A stretch of DNA of 64,000 bases from Stenopsyche tienmushanensis (GCA_008973525.1 WACJ01000347.1:186001-250000), one strand, 5' to 3'. Numbered from the stretch's first letter, positions 11,893 through 24,214 are shown. The notes: a model not told the origin generated them from the letters alone. Numbers and translations are program-made.

Positions 11893-13269
11893 TATTGCAT
11901 TTTTGACATGTTTACCTTGATAGCCGCTGTTGTGAGCATGGGGATGCCGAAGATGTTGATGAGCAGTAATTATTTTGATTTAGGTACTGCAGAGCGTAAA
12001 TGATAGCCCTGCCTTTGAATTTATCGCCTTTTCTAAATTTATCGCTATGATAGGACATTAGATGGCTTCTCCGTTCCGGATCTCACCACATCCAGGTTCA
12101 ATTCACTGTTCACTCGTACAAAATCATCGCCCGCCCTACCGACTGCTAATACGAAAAACCACTCAAACCACCGGCGATCGTCATTAATTAGTACTTGCGA
12201 GATCGATCATCGACTGGCGGTTTAAAAATAAAGGATATAAATCTCAGTTGCACTGGATGTAAACAAACCAAAGGTTAAATTGTACGGTTGGCTCGGGCTG
12301 GAAGGCATCGCATGTCAGTAATTACCCTAGACTCTTTTAACTAGTTACTTTTATGACCTATTTCAGTTTTCGTTTCGACAAAACAGAGCAAAAACCCCCC
12401 CGATGTAATCGTTCCGGCCGTCCGTGTACGGCTGAAAAACGTGAAAAATTATACGAGTACATGCACGCCGCTGAAACAGGCCTTGATTAAATGCAAATCC
12501 GACATTTAGCACATTCGCCCTATGGGATTCGCCAAATTATGTGGCCTATTCAATTTTCGTGTGTGGCCCTCGTGGATATTTTGAGAAGTTTCACGGTCAA
12601 GTTTTTTTGGAAGTCTTTATAGAAAATAGCATTTTTCAGGCGAAAGACGGTCTAAATATACATTTGAAATTAATCATCCGATAATGAATGAAAAATACAT
12701 ATATTATATATTAATAGTAAAGCCCCCAAATTAAACCCAAAAAAACACTGTGTCTTTTACACGACGATTTGATGCATCTTATTGCAAATAATTTAAACAA
12801 AAAGCATTTAATTCTAATTGCCATTTAACACGCAGTTGGCAGTTGAATAACATAGGGGGATGTTTTTTTATTGTTAACTGGGAAAACATGTCTTTTTGAA
12901 GTGAATCTTCTATAAGTGCGGTAGGGTAAATTGGTATATGTGTACGTGTTAACAGGATTTTTTGCACATGATTCAACAAAATTATTTTGGGGGTTAAAGG
13001 AATACTATGTCATGTCCTAAGTGTTATAAGTCGTCCTAAGTAAGCCCTATGTACTAAGTGTCAAGGTTGTCGAAATAGAACAGAATAGGACACGTTCTCA
13101 GACAAAAAAATCCAGTGGTGTCAAGTTTGGACACCCTGCAAGCCACGGAATAGGGGACATCCCCAGGCAAAGAAATCCAATGGTGTCAGGTCTGAAGACC
13201 GTGCGAGCCACGGAATAGGGCCACCAAAATAATTAATTTACAGGACAGAAGTATCCACAAAAGCAATCC
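11893..13269. other. Non-coding DNA with a GC-balanced island
   Basis: No gene is recognised. About 12,060-12,560 is clearly less AT-rich than its surroundings and lacks repeats or long open frames, as conserved regulatory elements often do. Near 13,100-13,220 two similar stretches (AATCCAGTGGTGTCAAGTTT and AATCCAATGGTGTCAGGTCT) form an imperfect tandem duplication of about 80 bp. Confidence 0.4.
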
Positions 13270-13271
13270 TA

Positions 13272-14023
13272 TTAGGTTCTCCCATAAGTTTCTTTCGCAA
13301 ATGAACATAGATCTAATCATAGTCATGGTTGGAGAAAACCCGCTATATTCTGTTCGCGAAATAGCTAACAAGTTAGAAATTCCACGAATATCCGTCCATA
13401 ATCATCTGACAAAATTGAGCTACATCAATCGTTCAGATGTGTGGCTTCCTCATGAACTGACTGACTCAAATAAACTTCAGCGTATTTCAACATACGATCT
13501 TCTTCTCCAACGACATAATAGCCAACCTTTTTTGAAGAGACTTGTCACTGGAGATGAAAGTTGGATACTCTATGAGAATATCCAACGTAAACGGTCTTGG
13601 AACAAGGGTACAGAAGCTTCAAGTGTAGCTAAACCTGGCCTACATCCAAAAAAAGTTTTGCTATGCATTTGGTGGGACTGGAAGGGGGTAGTTTATTATG
13701 AGCTACTTCAGCAAGGTGAAACGATCAATTCAACCAAATATTGTTTCCGACTATACAATCTAAAGGATGCAATTGCCAGAAAACGGCCAGAATTAACGAA
13801 CAGACGAGGCGTTGAAAAATGATATAAAAATGTACATTGATCAATATTTTGCCAACAAACCTGCGAAATTTTGGCAAGAAGGCATTATGAGGCTTCCGAA
13901 GAGATGGTGAAAGGTAACAGAACAGAATGGATCATATATTATTCAATAATTTTTGGTGTAATACAAAGTATTGTTAATTATTTTCTTAATATGAAAACGA
14001 AAGAAACTTATGGGACACCCTAA
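13272..14023 (+). mobile_element. Mariner (mellifera-type) element, internally deleted, both ends present
   Basis: The ends TTAGGTTCTCCCATAAGTTT and (reverse complement) TTAGGGTGTCCCATAAGTTT run complementary for 26 bp with two mismatches, flanked by TA target duplications (13,270-13,271 and 14,024-14,025). The open frame 13,301-13,822 reads the middle of a transposase: second helix-turn-helix ('SVREIANKLEIPRISVHNHL'), the linker 'VWLPHEL', the first catalytic Asp in 'VTGDESWILYENI', and 'HPKKVLLCIWWDWKGVVYYE'. The N-terminal about 80 residues are missing. After 'RRGVEK' the segment with the second and third Asp is deleted and the frame shifts to the C-terminal 'KPAKFWQEGIMRLPKRW'. The element is therefore not autonomous. 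Confidence 0.9.
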
Positions 14024-15301
14024 TACATAGCATAAAGCAACCGCTACACCTGTGGTTTGCCTTTTTATTATATATTACACGTCCCTAATTATTCCAAGCC
14101 ACTTGGGATATCCATAAGCCTTCAGACATAGTATTTGTTTCAGGAATCTCATCAGACAGTATGATTTAAATCAGCTAATCTCGCCAATCATGAATACAGC
14201 CTCTTTTGGCGGATGAAAAAATAAAGGCATTATATATTTGTTTTAAATCATGATAATATATTTAGTGATATGAACGGCTTGGAATATTCTGAAATAATCA
14301 ATCACAAAATTATTAATCAATTAGCAATTTGAAAAATCGCAAATTGATTGATCTACACGAGATTCAAATCAAATATTATCGAAACATTGATTGTATCAGC
14401 TCGATAAACAAAATATTTTTCCCAGAATATTGAAGAAGATTAGAATAAAAATAAAAAGCCACCAACAAGAAGTTTCGATTAGAATCGGATTTTCAAAGAG
14501 CTTGGCTGGATAACTATTTATCTCGAAAAAATGCAAAATGGATCTACAAGCATAGCTTTTCATTTAAAAATATGTTTTGTATTTGAAACTGCAAATCTTG
14601 AAGCGCTTTGCGAGCGCCTCTAAGTTAATTCACTTCTGAATGTATTTGCATTTGCATTATTGAAATTTGCAAAGAAAACAACCTTAAATTTGAGTTATTT
14701 AGGCGTTATTCATACGTAGATTGCTTCAGGGTTTAATAATATTTTGGCATGTAATTGTACGTTCGTGTATTTTTTTAAAGCAACATGTTAAGCCCAAAGA
14801 CAAATGCATTGTTTTTTTTAACTAAAACTGTGTATAAAAATACGCATGTGTATTGTTTATGTTTACACCAAGAAATGAACAAATATTGTGTTATATCAAT
14901 AGTGTTAAGGTTCATTTATTGATATACAAGATTAAATCACGCTGCGCGGTCCTGAGAGAGAGATGGATTTGTGTGGATGATAAGCGATGCACATACGAAT
15001 ATAGCATCTAAATTTATGACAATTTAAAAATAACTCACGATTCAAATGGTTTAAGGATATCCTTTGGGGCGAACAAAATTTGACGATGAACTGCTGAAGT
15101 CGCTAATTGGATCAGAATTTCGGCGAAACATTTTGGAATAATTATTATACAAAAATATCGCCATAATTGAATAGGATGCCACGCAAACTATCGTCGAATA
15201 ACAACGAACAATCGGTGAATCAGTGTTCTTCTTCGACGATAAAAACTAACTCAAAAACGCAAAAAAATGTATCTTTTATATCTAATAATATTTATAATAT
15301 A

Positions 15302-15490
15302 TTAAAAGCCCTAAAAGAGGATGGAGTGGCCACAAGATTTGTGTGTCCAATCGGTCCGCTTTTCGGATCGCTGATATGACGAACAAGCGCCACGCTATGG
15401 GATGCCATAACTGAACGATTACAAACTCTCATTATGAAACGAAGTCGTCTGAAGAAGACTGATCGGGTGGGTTGTTAAAATTTTACAATC
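15302..15490 (+). repeat. REP-A, copy 2
   Basis: It shares 'AAAAGCCCTAAAAGAGGATG' through 'GTGTGTCCAATCGGTCCG', the CGGTCCG-N5-CGGATCG hairpin (one G-T pair), and a 3' part (GAACGATTACAAACTCTCAT, then GACTGATCGGGTGG) also present in copy 3. The 5' hairpin is absent. An upstream 70-residue open frame (15,167-15,379) runs into it and has no recognisable domain. Confidence 0.65.
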
Positions 15491-15514
15491 GATCGAAAAT
15501 ATTGATAGATTTTA

Positions 15515-15625
15515 GTGTGATGCCGGTATTCAGACTTTGAAATTTGTTATTAATGCCCACAACGTTGAAAACTTGGTAGACTGTGCAAAATTTCAGTTGC
15601 TGCTACTATTATGGTATCATCATGA
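15515..15625 (+). repeat. Interspersed repeat REP-B, copy 1
   Basis: It shares 'GATGCCGGTAT', 'TTATTAATGCCCACAACGTT', 'GATAGACTGT'-like and 'CAAAATTTCAGT' blocks with 29,490-29,700 and 34,245-34,450. Boundaries are approximate and the class is unknown. Confidence 0.45.
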
Positions 15626-16156
15626 TATACAGACTGGTTTTTGCCCACATTTGACAATTGAAATGAAATAATTTATACTAAATTAATATGCGATTCCAGG
15701 GAATGGCGCAATTTTAATGTTTGGGCGATGCCTCAAGGCTTTCGTTTGTTTTCCTCCGACTTTATTAAATTATGCGTTCGTGATGTTATTCTCGCAAAAT
15801 TCATTATCAAAAAGCTCTTTTTTGATGAAGTGCCACTACAACTTACAAATTAATGAAAATGAAAAACCTTGAATACGTAATACGGTAACGTCAAATTAAC
15901 GCTTCTAGGACCGTTTACACAGAATACGAATTTTATAATTACCAAGTTAACTTAGTAGAGATACCCCGTGCGGGAAATAAACGTGACATTCAAACACTGT
16001 TGATATTTGACGCCTTTAACATCGGTCGGCAAATAGTGTTCCTTGTAATAATAAACCTTTGAAATCATATTACATTTTTAACAATATTAAAGAATAGATT
16101 TTTCATTATGCTCGAATGATATTAGGATGCCCACGTAATGATGAATCGATATAATA

Positions 16157-16351
16157 CACTCAACCCTCCTATAGCGCCCACTTCATTTGCGGCGTCTTTT
16201 ACGTAAGCAACGGATAAAATACATAAAGTCAATAACCCCTTATGCGTGTTAGTCACTTGCACTTGTTAACAAATTATCACGTACAAATTTGTATGGGTGC
16301 CTAATATTCTATGGCGTGGTCCTTATCTCAACACTATAGAAGGGTTGACTG
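16157..16351 (-). mobile_element. TA-flanked MITE family, copy 2
   Basis: It is flanked by TA. It begins CACTCAACCCTCCTATAGCG and ends with the complement of CAGTCAACCCTTCTATAGTG. The internal order is inverted relative to copy 1. It has no coding capacity. Confidence 0.75.
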
Positions 16352-17011
16352 TAATGATCATTGTTTGACGACACAGACCCTGTATATTGTTTTATTGCCT
16401 GAGTGGTTTTTATTAACGCTTTAAATTATTTAAAAATGTTGAGAAAATATGAAAATTCATCCATCGTCTTATTCGAATACCCATTGAAATAGTCATTCCC
16501 AACCTCTTTTGGGAGCTAATTTGGGGCTCGACTGAAATTAAAACGTAGCCAGCAAAAGCCTTGAATAAATCTCCCGCTAAATTTAGTCGCCTTGTGTCTA
16601 ATGTAATTATCAGAGAGAAAATATATCTCACACAATATGTACGACACTAGCGTAAATCATTCGGCGACAACGACTGCTAGTTAAGTTGGACAAACTTGGC
16701 TTATTACTCTCATTTTATCAACGAATATTAGTCACACAAAACGATATCGCATAATTTGATAATCTTCGTCAATCCTATCAGACGTTATCGCAAATCTAAA
16801 TGACGTCACTGCGGAAAATGGGTCATCAACTGAATCAAGTGTAAATTTGCAATTAGCAAACCTGTCAATGGTGAGAAATGGAGCCGAACTAAACTAAAAA
16901 GGTCCATGGTTTATTATTTTTTCCCTAGAAGTTTCAAATCATTAAACAAATCAATGAAAGCCCTTCGATTTATAAACGATGAACAGATTCGCCAATGTTT
17001 TTCAATTTTTT

Positions 17012-17344
17012 TCCTATAGCGTTTGCGGCGATCTTTTTTATAGCAATCCCTTCTATAGCGTATTATGTGATGCTTAACGTTGTAGATGAATCACCGGCTC
17101 GGCGCTATTGATTAACATTCCAGGGATATTCATCGCAATTATCGAGTAAATCGATGCACACATAATTTCGTTACAATAAAAAGCACAATTTTGGAAGATC
17201 ATTTAAATTGAAAAAAAACGTTTGATTTGCTGATTTCTTCCAAATCGCAAAATACAATTGAAAAAATCCTAACCCCCAATTTCGTATGGGTGCCTAAATT
17301 TCTATAATGTGGTCCCTATCTCGTCGCTATAGAAGGGCTGACTG
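17012..17344 (-). mobile_element. TA-flanked MITE family, copy 3, with an internal insertion
   Basis: The right end (complement of CAGTCAGCCCTTCTATAGCG) abuts TA at 17,345. The left end TCCTATAGCGTTTGCGGCGA is decayed. A second end-like block (AATCCCTTCTATAGCG) starts near 17,044 and is followed by about 170 bp without counterpart in copies 1 and 2, so one copy may have landed inside another. Confidence 0.55.
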
Positions 17345-17374
17345 TACTGAACAACATTGTGGCTACAACCTAAC

Positions 17375-17740
17375 AAATTTTGATAGTCCCTATTGAAATA
17401 CATATGCCGAAAATACATGCCGTTTGTTTGGATGACCATTGACTATAAGTACACGAGCCAAACGATATGGTATACCTTTCAAAAAATGCTGTACGTCGCA
17501 TATTAACTGTAAATTTGGACATGAGAAAGCTGTGCGCAAAATGAGTGCCGCGTTTCTTCACAATGTATCAAAAACAGCGTCGTAATGATGTTTTAAACGA
17601 GTGTTTGGCGATAATTCATAGCAATAAAGCCGAGTTTTTGCATCAATTCAGGATGAAACACGAGTCTATTATTTCACATCTGAGATAAAGAAACGTGAGG
17701 ATTCCCCACTGACCCGAGCTTTTAATTGGTCCCGCAGATT
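17375..17740 (+). mobile_element. Mariner (irritans-type) transposase fragment
   Basis: Frames on the + strand read 'FGHEKAVRKMSAAFLHNVSK' and then, after breaks, 'DETRVYYFTSEIKKREDSPL' around the first catalytic Asp, followed by 'TRAFNW'. It is similar to 45,600-45,850. Stops and frameshifts are present and no ends are seen. Confidence 0.65.
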
Positions 17741-17835
17741 TTGTAAATTAAAAAACTAGCTAAGATAGCAGCATTAATTCATAAGATCATTTGAGCTCAT
17801 TTGGCACGAGCCACCTATGTAAGTTAGACTCTGAG

Positions 17836-18060
17836 GGAGTTTCCATGATCGTAGAGATCATAGAAAATGCCGCAAAGGCCCCAAAAGAGTACAGAGTGAT
17901 CACAAGGTCTGTGTGTTCAATCGGTCCGCTTTTCGGACCGCTAACATGACGAATGAGCGCCTCGCGACGTGAACATGTTTACAGAACGATTACTAACTCT
18001 CGTTATAATACAAAGTTGTCCGAATAAGGCTGATCGGGTGGATTGTTTAAAATTCACAAT
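17836..18060 (+). repeat. REP-A, copy 3 (most complete)
   Basis: Both hairpins are perfect: ATGATC-GTAGA-GATCAT (17,845-17,861) and CGGTCCG-CTTTT-CGGACCG (17,922-17,940). The 3' part GAACGATTACTAACTCTCGT, then GGCTGATCGGGTGG, matches copy 2. It follows the mariner fragment by about 100 bp. Confidence 0.7.
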
Positions 18061-18254
18061 CGCCTGTCCTGCTTTGCCATTGGTCATTGTTACGGCCCTG
18101 AATATGACTGTCAAATGTCTGATAACAGCGCACATATATTTGATTCAATCAATAATCGTTTTAATGATGCAATGTAATATATTAGGAGGACCGGAAAAAA
18201 ATCAAAATTTTTAGATATCTGATTTTAGGGTCAGTTTGTGTCAAGACATCGTAT

Positions 18255-18310
18255 TGTTTTGGTGAGTATCATGGATCACTAATCATTCGTCTCACAGACT
18301 ACAGACTTGG
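18255..18310 (+). repeat. Partial copy of the TTAA MITE at 27,191
   Basis: GGATCACTAATCATTCGTCT, then CACAGACTACAGACTTGGAA, matches the left half of the palindromic MITE at 27,191-27,314. The TTAA and the right half are missing. Confidence 0.5.
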
Positions 18311-18899
18311 AACGCATTATATACGTATTGTATGTACCCGAAACTTCATAAGCAGAGTATAAAATACCGCGTTAATCAATACACATAAAAGTCAACAGCG
18401 AGTGAACATGAAAAGGCGAGAACTTTGCCAGGTCACAATATAGAGATCGCAGAAAAGTTTTTGGACCAGAATGTAAAAACGGACACTCAAATATACTATG
18501 GAAATTGTTAAATGGTGGAAAAATGTTTTAAAAAAATGTAATTCATGCAAATAAATGTACATTATTATGCATTTCCACATAGCACATGGTTTTCAAGTCG
18601 TCTTTTCAAATAAGTCCACATTATTTTGAGCTTTATACGACCTCATTAATTTCGTATGGGTAGGCGAGATTTTCCCAAACAAATCCCCCTGTGCAACATT
18701 CGGCGCCCTTCTCATACAAAAGTCTTTGCGTGAGCTCCCAGATCATATAGGGTTGTTCAAACATCCCTGTCGTAAATTTAACTCAGGTGACTGACACGTC
18801 GGCTCAATGGAGTATATTTTTACAGTGCGAAGAGCAAACCTGGTGGAAAATACGCGGCGAAAATTATCTATTAAAACCCGGGAAAATGCTTAATTTTCG

Positions 18900-19810
18900 G
18901 TCGCATTCTGACGGATGCTGCTCGTGCGAGATTTGAATGTTTGGGCGATAAGATAAAAAATGTTGACTCTCGTAATTTTCCAAGAACGGTCAACTCCGCT
19001 GAGGTTGAATCATATTTCATTGAGGTAAGCAGATCAAGGTTGGAAAATTTATCATGGAAAATCTTCAATTCTTAACGGATACAGCCTTCCACGTCGGGGT
19101 TTTATCGAGTCGCTGTATCAATTATGGATGTCTGTTTCGCTCCCGGAATATTAGTATGAAAAATTGAAGCATTACCAATCAGGAATAATCAATGGCGTAA
19201 TAATACGCTTCCTTTCGGCGCTAATAATATGTACTTAATTATTTGCAAGGAAGGAATAATAATTCATGCCGTATCGGGTTTCGGGAATATCCCGATTTTC
19301 GCTCCGGCAAGCGCCGAATACTAATTACAAGATTAATTGCGTTATAATACGAATAGTTTGCCCCGGAAAAAACAACCACCCCGCCCGTGGCAATTTTTTG
19401 CGCCCCCCCCATTGTTATTCTATTCCCGCTTCGCCGTGCTGGATGTGTATTTTTTATTATATTTGCTATTTTATCGACGGAATAACAAAGGGTATAATAA
19501 TAACGCGAATATGCTTTTTTTCCTATGCGGAGTCTTCGCATACGTAAATGCCCCCAATAACAGAGAAAGTGAATTCTATATATGAAAATTGAGTCGCTTT
19601 GCATTTTGAAACGACGAAAGATGGAAGAATGGCATCGAAGCGTCTGCGTTATGTATTATTTAAAATGGCACATGTGGAAATGGGTATTTTTGGTATTGAA
19701 ATATCAAGAAATGTCCTCAATCTGTAGCGCAAATATTAAAAATATAAACGCTCTATTTAAATGCGGCATGAACGCTCTTACATCTACCGCCGCCCGCGCT
19801 AACTAATTAA
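18900..19810. other. GC-balanced non-coding island
   Basis: Overlapping open frames occur on both strands at 19,239-19,806 (up to 121 residues), but none has a recognisable domain and the frames contradict each other. No repeat ends are seen. A C-rich run lies near 19,400. It may be a conserved regulatory block; nothing in the sequence proves it. Confidence 0.3.
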
Positions 19811-19933
19811 GCCGCGGGCATAACTATCTACCTCCTGTTAAGATACTGTACATCATTTTATTGAATTTTAATTGACAATCGCTTTCTTGGAATCATTGCT
19901 GACCACTTCAGCGTATATATATGTTTTTAACTC

Positions 19934-20155
19934 TTTGCGGTCCTATGTCGAGTCTGGTTCGACATTTTGTTTCGACATTTTTTCCCCACTAACCCATTTA
20001 AAATCATGCGATTTTATTTTGCGTATCGTGTTTAGGACAGTATTTGGAAATGACTATTGGTATTTGTGATCCTTCATGGTGTTTCGCCTGCTAGAGATAC
20101 AAAGAAAAAGGGCTATTACCCGAATAAAACCCTAAAACACAGGCAGTAACTCTTA
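19934..20155 (+). repeat. TTAA-flanked repeat family 1, copy B
   Basis: TTAA followed by CTCTTTGCGGTCCTATGTCG is similar over about 220 bp to 2,228-2,455, ending near 'AACACAGGCAG'. No coding remnant is present. Confidence 0.5.
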
Positions 20156-20221
20156 ACGCGCGCTTTCGTTAACATCTCTGATCATACTTATTTTTATAAA
20201 TTAATCAAATCTTATTATTAA

Positions 20222-20395
20222 CCTTTCCTTTACTATGGTGTATTTACTACACTGAGTCGAGTTGTACATTGAATCTCGATATACTATCTATATTGATATA
20301 TATATGTATTATTGAATATCGGTATAAAATACAATAAATACGAGATTTTAGAATGTCATATGGTGTACTAAATACATAGCATCGTAAGGGAAAGG
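20222..20395. mobile_element. piggyBac-type MITE, 174 bp
   Basis: It is bounded by TTAA at 20,218-20,221 and 20,396-20,399. The left end CCTTTCCTTTACTATGGTGT pairs with the right end (reverse complement CCTTTCCCTTACGATGCTAT), then both continue as GTATTTA-TACAC. The interior is AT-rich and non-coding. Confidence 0.75.
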
Positions 20396-20399
20396 TTAA

Positions 20400-23300
20400 A
20401 GGAATTAATATCTACCCGAATAATAAAAAACACAGTTAAACCAAATATATTTACATTGTTTTGGGAAATATTAAGCATTTTCTGTAAAAGCAATACAACG
20501 AACTGTTGTTTATATTTGGGGACTGGATATTTAAATAAAAAAATACTGTTTTAATAGCAAAATTTCAGTTTGCAAATATACAACCAGTGTGCAAAATCAT
20601 ATATTTCTCACTTAAATAAGCGATAAATAAGTTTAAAAAAGGGTTTGTAGCCAGGGGACTGTTTAATTGGATTTCATTGTAATATAGTTATTTTACACAG
20701 GGAAAAAAATAATCTATTATAACAAATTATTTTTTTCTAAAATATAAATAAAATCACATTATATAATGTTGTCCAAATGATCGATTGTTTTAATTTATTT
20801 AATCTAAAGCAATTGTATCGCTTTGGTGACACGCCAGAGAACTGTTTTTGAGCATTATAAAAACATTTTTGATATAATAAAGTTAATTTAAATGGACACG
20901 TTGAGCGTAGGAAAATTGGGTGATTATCTTTTAATATTAACTACGAATTGTATAATAATGAAACGCCCATGCAACATATTTACGCGATAATCGAATATTC
21001 CGCGCAAAATTATTATCCACCGAATTTCAAACAAAGAAGAGCGGCATTTTTCGCTCGCAAATTCAATTTTACTTACAAGGAAAAGTCTAAAGAGTTTTTA
21101 ATTTTATGTCGGACTATAAAACAAGATGAACACACTCGAGCTCACATTGAAGATAATTCAACTATGTATCTGGATAATAAAATATGCTACTTTGTCTGGT
21201 GAAAAATATTTTTTATTTGCAAGGCTTTAATGAATTCATTTCATAGCAAAATTTCGCGATCTTTTCATATGGAACAAATTAAATTTCACACCCGGCTTCG
21301 AAAGATCAACCTTATATGGACCGTTTTATTTGGACACGGTATCTTAACGCCTTTGTCAATTTTTTTTCATCGCTTATGTAACAATATTCCATATTTGATT
21401 GCCCAACATGTATATTATTTATGTTCGGATTTTTTGCCGTTTTAAAGCCGCCACTCCCATTCATTCCGCGGGAGCTTTCGCAAAACAACTATTGTAATTG
21501 ATTGTGTGTAAAAACTTTTTCGCGAGCCGGAAAAAAAACCGCTTTTCGCCAAAGATATTAATCAAAGCCCCAACTTTTGTCAGTTATTGCTCAAACTTCG
21601 CATACTTTTCATCGCGATTATACGCGTAAATTTATGGAGGACGTCGAACGAATCCGAATGGCTGGAAAAAAACGAAATTGAAACATCCACACTCCATTTT
21701 TCCATAGGCAAATTCAGACCGAATGGAATATAAGAGCGGCCGAATGTGGAGCGATTCAATTAACGACAAATGGAGCCTGTTTACATGGGAAAGGTTTCGT
21801 TCTACGTTTGCTTGCCCGGTTACCTTTTACTTTACGCCCCTTGTTAACCCTAAAACGCCATAAGGGGTGCAATTCCGTATGATTGGATGTCGGCGCGGGC
21901 CAATTTCCCACTCGATATGACCAATTTGTACTTCGGCAATCAATGAAACCTGTCTATGAAAAATATTCGGCGTGCTCCTGCGTCGTTTATGGACCCCTGA
22001 CGACTTGGCCCTGCCCTTGTAAAACGTAGAAGATGAAAATTAAGCAATGCTATTTTTAAAAACATATTTTACCCCGTCTTTATGCTTGTGACTTAATCTA
22101 TAAACCCTATTAATGCCACACATTGATATATCATCGTTGTCAATACTTGCAAGAAATGCTAACGCCGATATATCGTCGGGTACAATATGGCGGTTTAATA
22201 TTCGCAGCGCAAATATTAATATGTTTTTGCATATTTTCAAAATTTAGACTTTTAAAAATATATCCTCTGAATATTTATGGATTTATGGCTATTTTAGTGA
22301 TGCGGAAATTAAGCCGGTCTTACCAGAATGAAATCTTTGAACGCTTTTTATAACACGGTTGACATGATATCTCAAGTTTTAATTGATATATTAACTTTAA
22401 ATTTAATACAAACCTTTTATATACATAATCATCTATCGTTTGTACCAGATTTATATTAAAAAAATGCTTTTAACTCTTTTAAAAATAATTAAAACTGAAA
22501 AAATAATGCCAAAACATGACTTTTTTTTAAATAGTTACCATTTTACGAAAATAAAACTATTTTTTTAAATATGAGGTAGGAACTATAGCTACATCTATAT
22601 TTATTAAGAATCTTTTTTTGTTTTTTATTTTAAACGACTAAAAAAGTTGGAATCGTGTCAACCAGGACACAATATTTTTTACCCTTACACTTTACCAGTC
22701 TACAACTTTTTAAATTTAATTTTAAATACGTCGTATAAGGATGTAGGTGGTAGTTTATAAATATTACAATACTATGTTGACGTTATATTAACTACATGAA
22801 TCACTTGTTTTGTAGCAAGAAGCGCTTCATAGGATTGTCGCTTAATTTTGACACATTATTGAAATTTGAATGCCCAAACGGTTATTATTTTGCTTGCAAA
22901 TACAGTATAAAAATGATTGATTTTTCCAATTTTTCCTCATGATTTACAATTAATATTATTTGCATGATTTTCAACAAATATTGGATTGCTATTGGCGTTG
23001 ATTTATTTTGTATTATGTTGCTTTTGGGCTTTGATAAATATCATTTTTACAATTTTAAACTACTCAATCAAAGCTTATCAATTTTTGCTCGACTCTAAAT
23101 GTGGACATATTCATAGTGTTTTTGATATTATTCAATGGTTTCGAATTTATGATGTAAATTTCACTCAAATAGGCTTCGTTAGGGGGTTGAAAATTGTTGT
23201 CATAAATCTGCCTTGTGCGATATGGTGACCGACCAAAAAGACAACCGGTCGTCTTGTTCTTGCCTTATCACTTGTCAATCTTGAATGGTTGGTTAAGTAT

Positions 23301-23590
23301 ATCGATGTGGTTGGATTTGTGACAACATTTTTCGGATTGATTTGGAAATTGGCTAGTAAAAAAATGGACTTACTTTGAGTTGTTGAATAAGTTGGAGCCA
23401 CGCGTCCTTCGGGTCGTGCCACTTCCTTATCTCTTGTAAACATACCGGAACACGGTACTGTCATTGATCGCTCTCGTCCTTTGTTTGGAACAGAATCGGT
23501 ATCGGTACGCGGACCGCCGGTACTCTACGCCTCGATCTTTCCTCGTGGATCGATACTATTTTATAGAATAGAAAAATATTTATTTTCTCG
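20400..23590. other. AT-rich non-coding DNA
   Basis: No gene or complete mobile element is recognised. 21,540-22,000 is less AT-rich. Short open frames here (e.g. 20,948-21,202 and 22,986-23,228) have no recognisable domains. Confidence 0.4.
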
Positions 23591-24015
23591 AAACGTTCAT
23601 AACCCTGTTGCGACGCGCGAGCCGCGGACCTACCGTTTGTCTACCGCCCGCGACTGTTTTACGACTACTTCGAAATGAAATTTTTCACACCAAAATGTAT
23701 GTACAAAGAAAAATGTTGCGAACGAATGTTGCCTCTGAGCGGGTGGATGTCCGGGGGATCGGAGACGTGCGTCCGGGACACTTCCGGAAGTGCGATGGAG
23801 GCGCCCGGAGTCTGCGGCGTCGGGGGCCGGCGAGGACGCGGGGAGGCTTTGGAGGCTTTTGTGGTGCCGGAAGTGGGCCACGCCGCACGTCCGTTCCCCG
23901 GGAAAGCCTCGCTGACACTGAGAGGTGCGCGCGCCCCGAGCGCCCCCGCCCCCGACCCGCCGCGAGCGCCCCCCAGTGACCCCCGGCGCCCCCCCAGCGC
24001 CACCGCTCAGCCCCT
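23590..24015. promoter_or_regulatory. Isolated GC- and CpG-rich island
   Basis: This is a sharply bounded stretch rich in CG dinucleotides in an otherwise AT-rich region. It contains the perfect 14-bp palindrome CACTTCCGGAAGTG (23,779-23,792) and a second CCGGAAGTG core near 23,868, both of the ETS/GABP recognition type. Open frames on both strands (up to 148 residues) are Pro/Ala/Gly/Arg-rich low-complexity products expected of GC-rich DNA. A CpG-island-like promoter or an untranslated first exon is the best guess; no transcript start can be seen. Confidence 0.35.
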
Positions 24016-24214
24016 CCACAATCGTTACGCGGAAATTTTAAAAACGCTTTTCCCCACATTTTCCGACAATTCCAAAACTATCCATCCTTATAAAATTATA
24101 CAAGCATACCACAAAACTTAATTTAAATACATAAATATTTTGACCTAATGACTTCTTAACCCTTCTGTCAATAAGATAACTTTATCTATTGAAATTTAGA
24201 ATTTATAAAAACAG

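Noticed and set aside
19239..19806. Several overlapping open frames on both strands
   Set aside because: Contradictory frames and no recognisable domain.
23608..24121. Five overlapping open frames of 112-148 residues on both strands
   Set aside because: All fall in the GC-rich island where stop codons are rare; products are Pro/Ala/Gly/Arg-rich low complexity and mutually exclusive.
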